Shown piece by piece: positions 6,593 to 7,941 of a stretch of 7,941 nucleotides of DNA. The stretch lies in assembly GCA_017413305.1 (NCBI GenBank), contig JAFPUA010000309.1:1-7941 (forward strand), in the 5' to 3' direction. Below the pieces are notes generated by a model. That model was not told where the DNA came from and did not search any database. It was given only the letters and a program-made list of their open reading frames with translations. Made by a program: the position numbers and the translations under genes. The DNA comes from Candidatus Ruminimicrobiellum caprinum (lineage in GTDB: Bacteria; Elusimicrobiota; Endomicrobiia; Endomicrobiales; Endomicrobiaceae). Within the stretch, counting starts at the first letter, position 1, and every line of letters begins with the position of its first letter.

Positions 6593-6760
6593 ATGGTCAA
6601 AAAGACAGAAGAAAAAGGGCAAGCATTGGTAGAGTTTATCTTGTTTACTCTTGTTCTTTTTGTTGCAAGTTACGGAATGTTAAAACTTTTCATCGCTGCT
6701 TGGAACAACAAATTCGATTTTATTTCAATTATCATGGGAGCCACAAGTGCTTTGTTTTAA
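6593..6760 (+). CDS. Small Flp/TadE-like prepilin with class III signal peptide (55 aa)
   Basis: A 55-residue protein, easily overlooked because of its size. It begins MVKKTEEKGQALVEF, a charged leader and then G/QALVE, which fits a prepilin-peptidase site: cleavage after Gly9 puts Glu14 at position +5 of the mature chain. One hydrophobic helix follows (about 11-37). The mature protein would be 46 residues, the size of Flp major pilins of Tad systems. Flp pilins normally carry Glu-Tyr at +5/+6; here it is Glu-Phe, closer to TadE/TadF pseudopilins. It is therefore either the pilin subunit or a minimal pseudopilin. It has the strongest ribosome-binding site of the local genes, which favours an abundant product. 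It begins 22 bases after the secretin stop, and its last 14 bases overlap the next gene. The ending GATSALF is not recognised. Confidence 0.76.
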   Translation: MVKKTEEKGQALVEFILFTLVLFVASYGMLKLFIAAWNNKFDFISIIMGATSALF

Positions 6761-7253
6761 AAACATCAACAATCAAGGGCAAGCACTTATTGAAGGGCTT
6801 ATGATTGCTGTCATTGTGACGGTTCTGTTATTTGCGGCAATTCAAGCGTGTATTGTTACTATAGACGATATGTATGCAAACTATGCTGCATTCTACGCAA
6901 CAAGAAAAGTTGTCGTTTCAGAAAACAAAAATGCTGCCGATGTTGCATCTAAAACAGTTTCGAAATTTTTTGTTCCTTATATGCTTAAATCAAAAAGTCT
7001 TTTAACTTATAAAACTTCTCATTGGGATGAAACAATACTTGGCAACAAAGAAGAAGATCTCAGCGGAAACCAAATAAAAAAACACAATGTAAAAATAGCA
7101 TACAATACAAGAATAATTTTCTATAAACTGTTTAATCTTTTCACGCCTGTAAGAGAACAGTCTGCAAGGGCAAGAATGGTGAAATCGCCCGATCAAGATT
7201 TTTATACAAAAGCATACCCCGGAGCAAAAGAGTTTATCAAATATGAAAAATAA
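6747..7253 (+). CDS. TadE-like pseudopilin (GTG start)
   Basis: A 168-residue protein with a class III signal: NINNQG/QALIEG puts Glu16 at +5 after cleavage at Gly11, followed by a membrane helix at about 17-38 (LMIAVIVTVLLFAAIQACIV). The remainder, about 130 residues, should lie outside the inner membrane and is basic, with an ARARMVKSPDQDF...AYPGAKEF tail. TadE proteins are prepilin-like minor components needed for assembly of Flp pili. GTG 6747 is chosen because GGGAG (6736-6740) precedes it by six bases and no in-frame ATG lies ahead of the signal motif. It overlaps the preceding gene by 14 bases and the next by 11, so translation is probably coupled through all three. Family membership rests on the N-terminal motif and context; the outer domain is too divergent to assign by eye. 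Confidence 0.78.
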   Translation: MLCFKNINNQGQALIEGLMIAVIVTVLLFAAIQACIVTIDDMYANYAAFYATRKVVVSENKNAADVASKTVSKFFVPYMLKSKSLLTYKTSHWDETILGNKEEDLSGNQIKKHNVKIAYNTRIIFYKLFNLFTPVREQSARARMVKSPDQDFYTKAYPGAKEFIKYEK

Positions 7254-7941
7254 TAAAGGACAAATTCTTCCTTATACTCTTATAATGTCGCTCATTCTAA
7301 TAATGAGTTGGGCGATGATGGTAAATGTTGCCAAAATTATAAGAGAAAGAATGATTCTTCAAAACAAAGTTGATAATGCCGTTGTTTCCATAGCGGCTTT
7401 ACAAGCAAGAACGCTGAACTTTTTAGGCACTACCAACAATTTAATGGCGTCAATTTTATCTACGGCAGGGTATCCTGAAAGTTTAGCATATGATGCCCTT
7501 ATTGCAAATGTGCCGTCAACAATCAGGGGAAAAGTTAAAAATATTTTAGGAGTAACTCCCACGCTATATGTGCCGAGCTTTTCTACGGATAAAGTGTGCG
7601 GATCTTTAATACCGGGACCGTTTTGTGATTACAAATGTAACGGAATAAGAACTGAATATTCAGGTGTGAAAAATTTAAGGACTGTCGTAAATTCCATACA
7701 AAAATTGCAGGATGCTGCCGTATCTGCGTATCTTATAAACTATGCTGCGATACTGAAAGAATTTGCTTCTTCCGACACAAAAATTGTTGTTGTTCCGTCG
7801 CGGTTTGTAAAAAATATAAAAAGTTTAAATTTCGGGAACATCAACTTAAATTCTGTTTCTCCGTCATCTCTTTTAGGTATAAAGAAAAATTCCAAAGGAA
7901 TAAAATATTTTAAAACAAAAAACTATTGTTTAAATGTTGTC
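7243..7941 (+). CDS. TadG-like (Tad-domain) protein, 5' part (3' end outside window)
   Basis: The frame is open from ATG 7243 to the window end, giving 233 residues. The N terminus MKNNKGQILPYTLI plus a hydrophobic segment (10-30) and then RERMILQNKVDNAVVSIAAL follows the pattern of TadG/Tad-domain proteins: GQ(V/I)LP, a membrane helix, then a heptad-like stretch and Asp-Asn-Ala in place of the usual Asp-Ala-Ala. Unlike its two neighbours it has Tyr rather than Glu at +5 after the Gly, so prepilin-peptidase processing is doubtful. The remainder appears extracytoplasmic; three cysteines cluster at 119, 128 and 132 (VCGS...PFCDYKC) with another at 229, which could form disulfides. Only a weak AAAGAG (7227-7232) precedes the start, and the 11-base overlap with the TadE-like gene suggests coupling. 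TadG is linked to pilus anchoring or surface functions in Tad loci; the role here is inferred from position. Confidence 0.74.
   Translation, partial: MKNNKGQILPYTLIMSLILIMSWAMMVNVAKIIRERMILQNKVDNAVVSIAALQARTLNFLGTTNNLMASILSTAGYPESLAYDALIANVPSTIRGKVKNILGVTPTLYVPSFSTDKVCGSLIPGPFCDYKCNGIRTEYSGVKNLRTVVNSIQKLQDAAVSAYLINYAAILKEFASSDTKIVVVPSRFVKNIKSLNFGNINLNSVSPSSLLGIKKNSKGIKYFKTKNYCLNVV

Noticed and set aside
7359..7562. 67-codon open frame on the minus strand
   Set aside because: It is antisense to the TadG-like gene, which has a continuous frame with a recognisable N terminus.

Overview
The window is A+T-rich (about one third G+C by eye) and densely coding, with every gene on the + strand. The gene content is bacterial: a parvulin chaperone next to pdxA, a DUF4416 protein, glycine-cleavage components, and a short secretin followed by class III signal-peptide (Tad/Flp-type) proteins. 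Base composition, content and palindromic intergenic repeats fit an anaerobic diderm such as Elusimicrobiota (Endomicrobium-like). That placement is an inference from general resemblance, not a proven assignment.

Layout. (1) 1-1579: the 3' part of a SurA/PrsA-like peptidyl-prolyl isomerase gene, then pdxA four bases later. This is the classical surA-pdxA pairing, but rsmA (ksgA), which often follows, is absent. (2) 1574-1720: a previously unexplained palindromic element of about 147 bp. It has 37-bp imperfect inverted arms built on a degenerate 7-bp period, and a 9-bp hairpin at its centre. The pdxA stop codon lies inside its left arm. (3) 1749-2270: a DUF4416 gene. (4) 2271-2318: a short gap with a GC-rich palindromic repeat and a TATAAT box. 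(5) 2319-5817: a membrane-anchored metallophosphoesterase, a short dihydrolipoyl dehydrogenase (lpd) and gcvT, in a tight run with strong ribosome-binding sites at lpd and gcvT. (6) 5833-7941: a 245-residue mini-secretin, a 55-residue Flp/TadE-like prepilin, a TadE-like pseudopilin and the 5' part of a TadG-like gene. The last three open reading frames overlap one another.

How the genes work together. lpd and gcvT encode the L and T proteins of the glycine cleavage system; gcvH and gcvP are not here. PdxA makes a precursor of pyridoxal phosphate, the cofactor of GcvP, but it is in a separate block. The last four genes look like the envelope and pilin part of a Tad-like (type IVb) pilus or secretion machine. 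It starts only 15 bases after gcvT with no visible terminator, so metabolic and pilus-like genes may share a transcript. The most noteworthy items are the mini-secretin/three-pseudopilin cassette and the palindromic heptad element.
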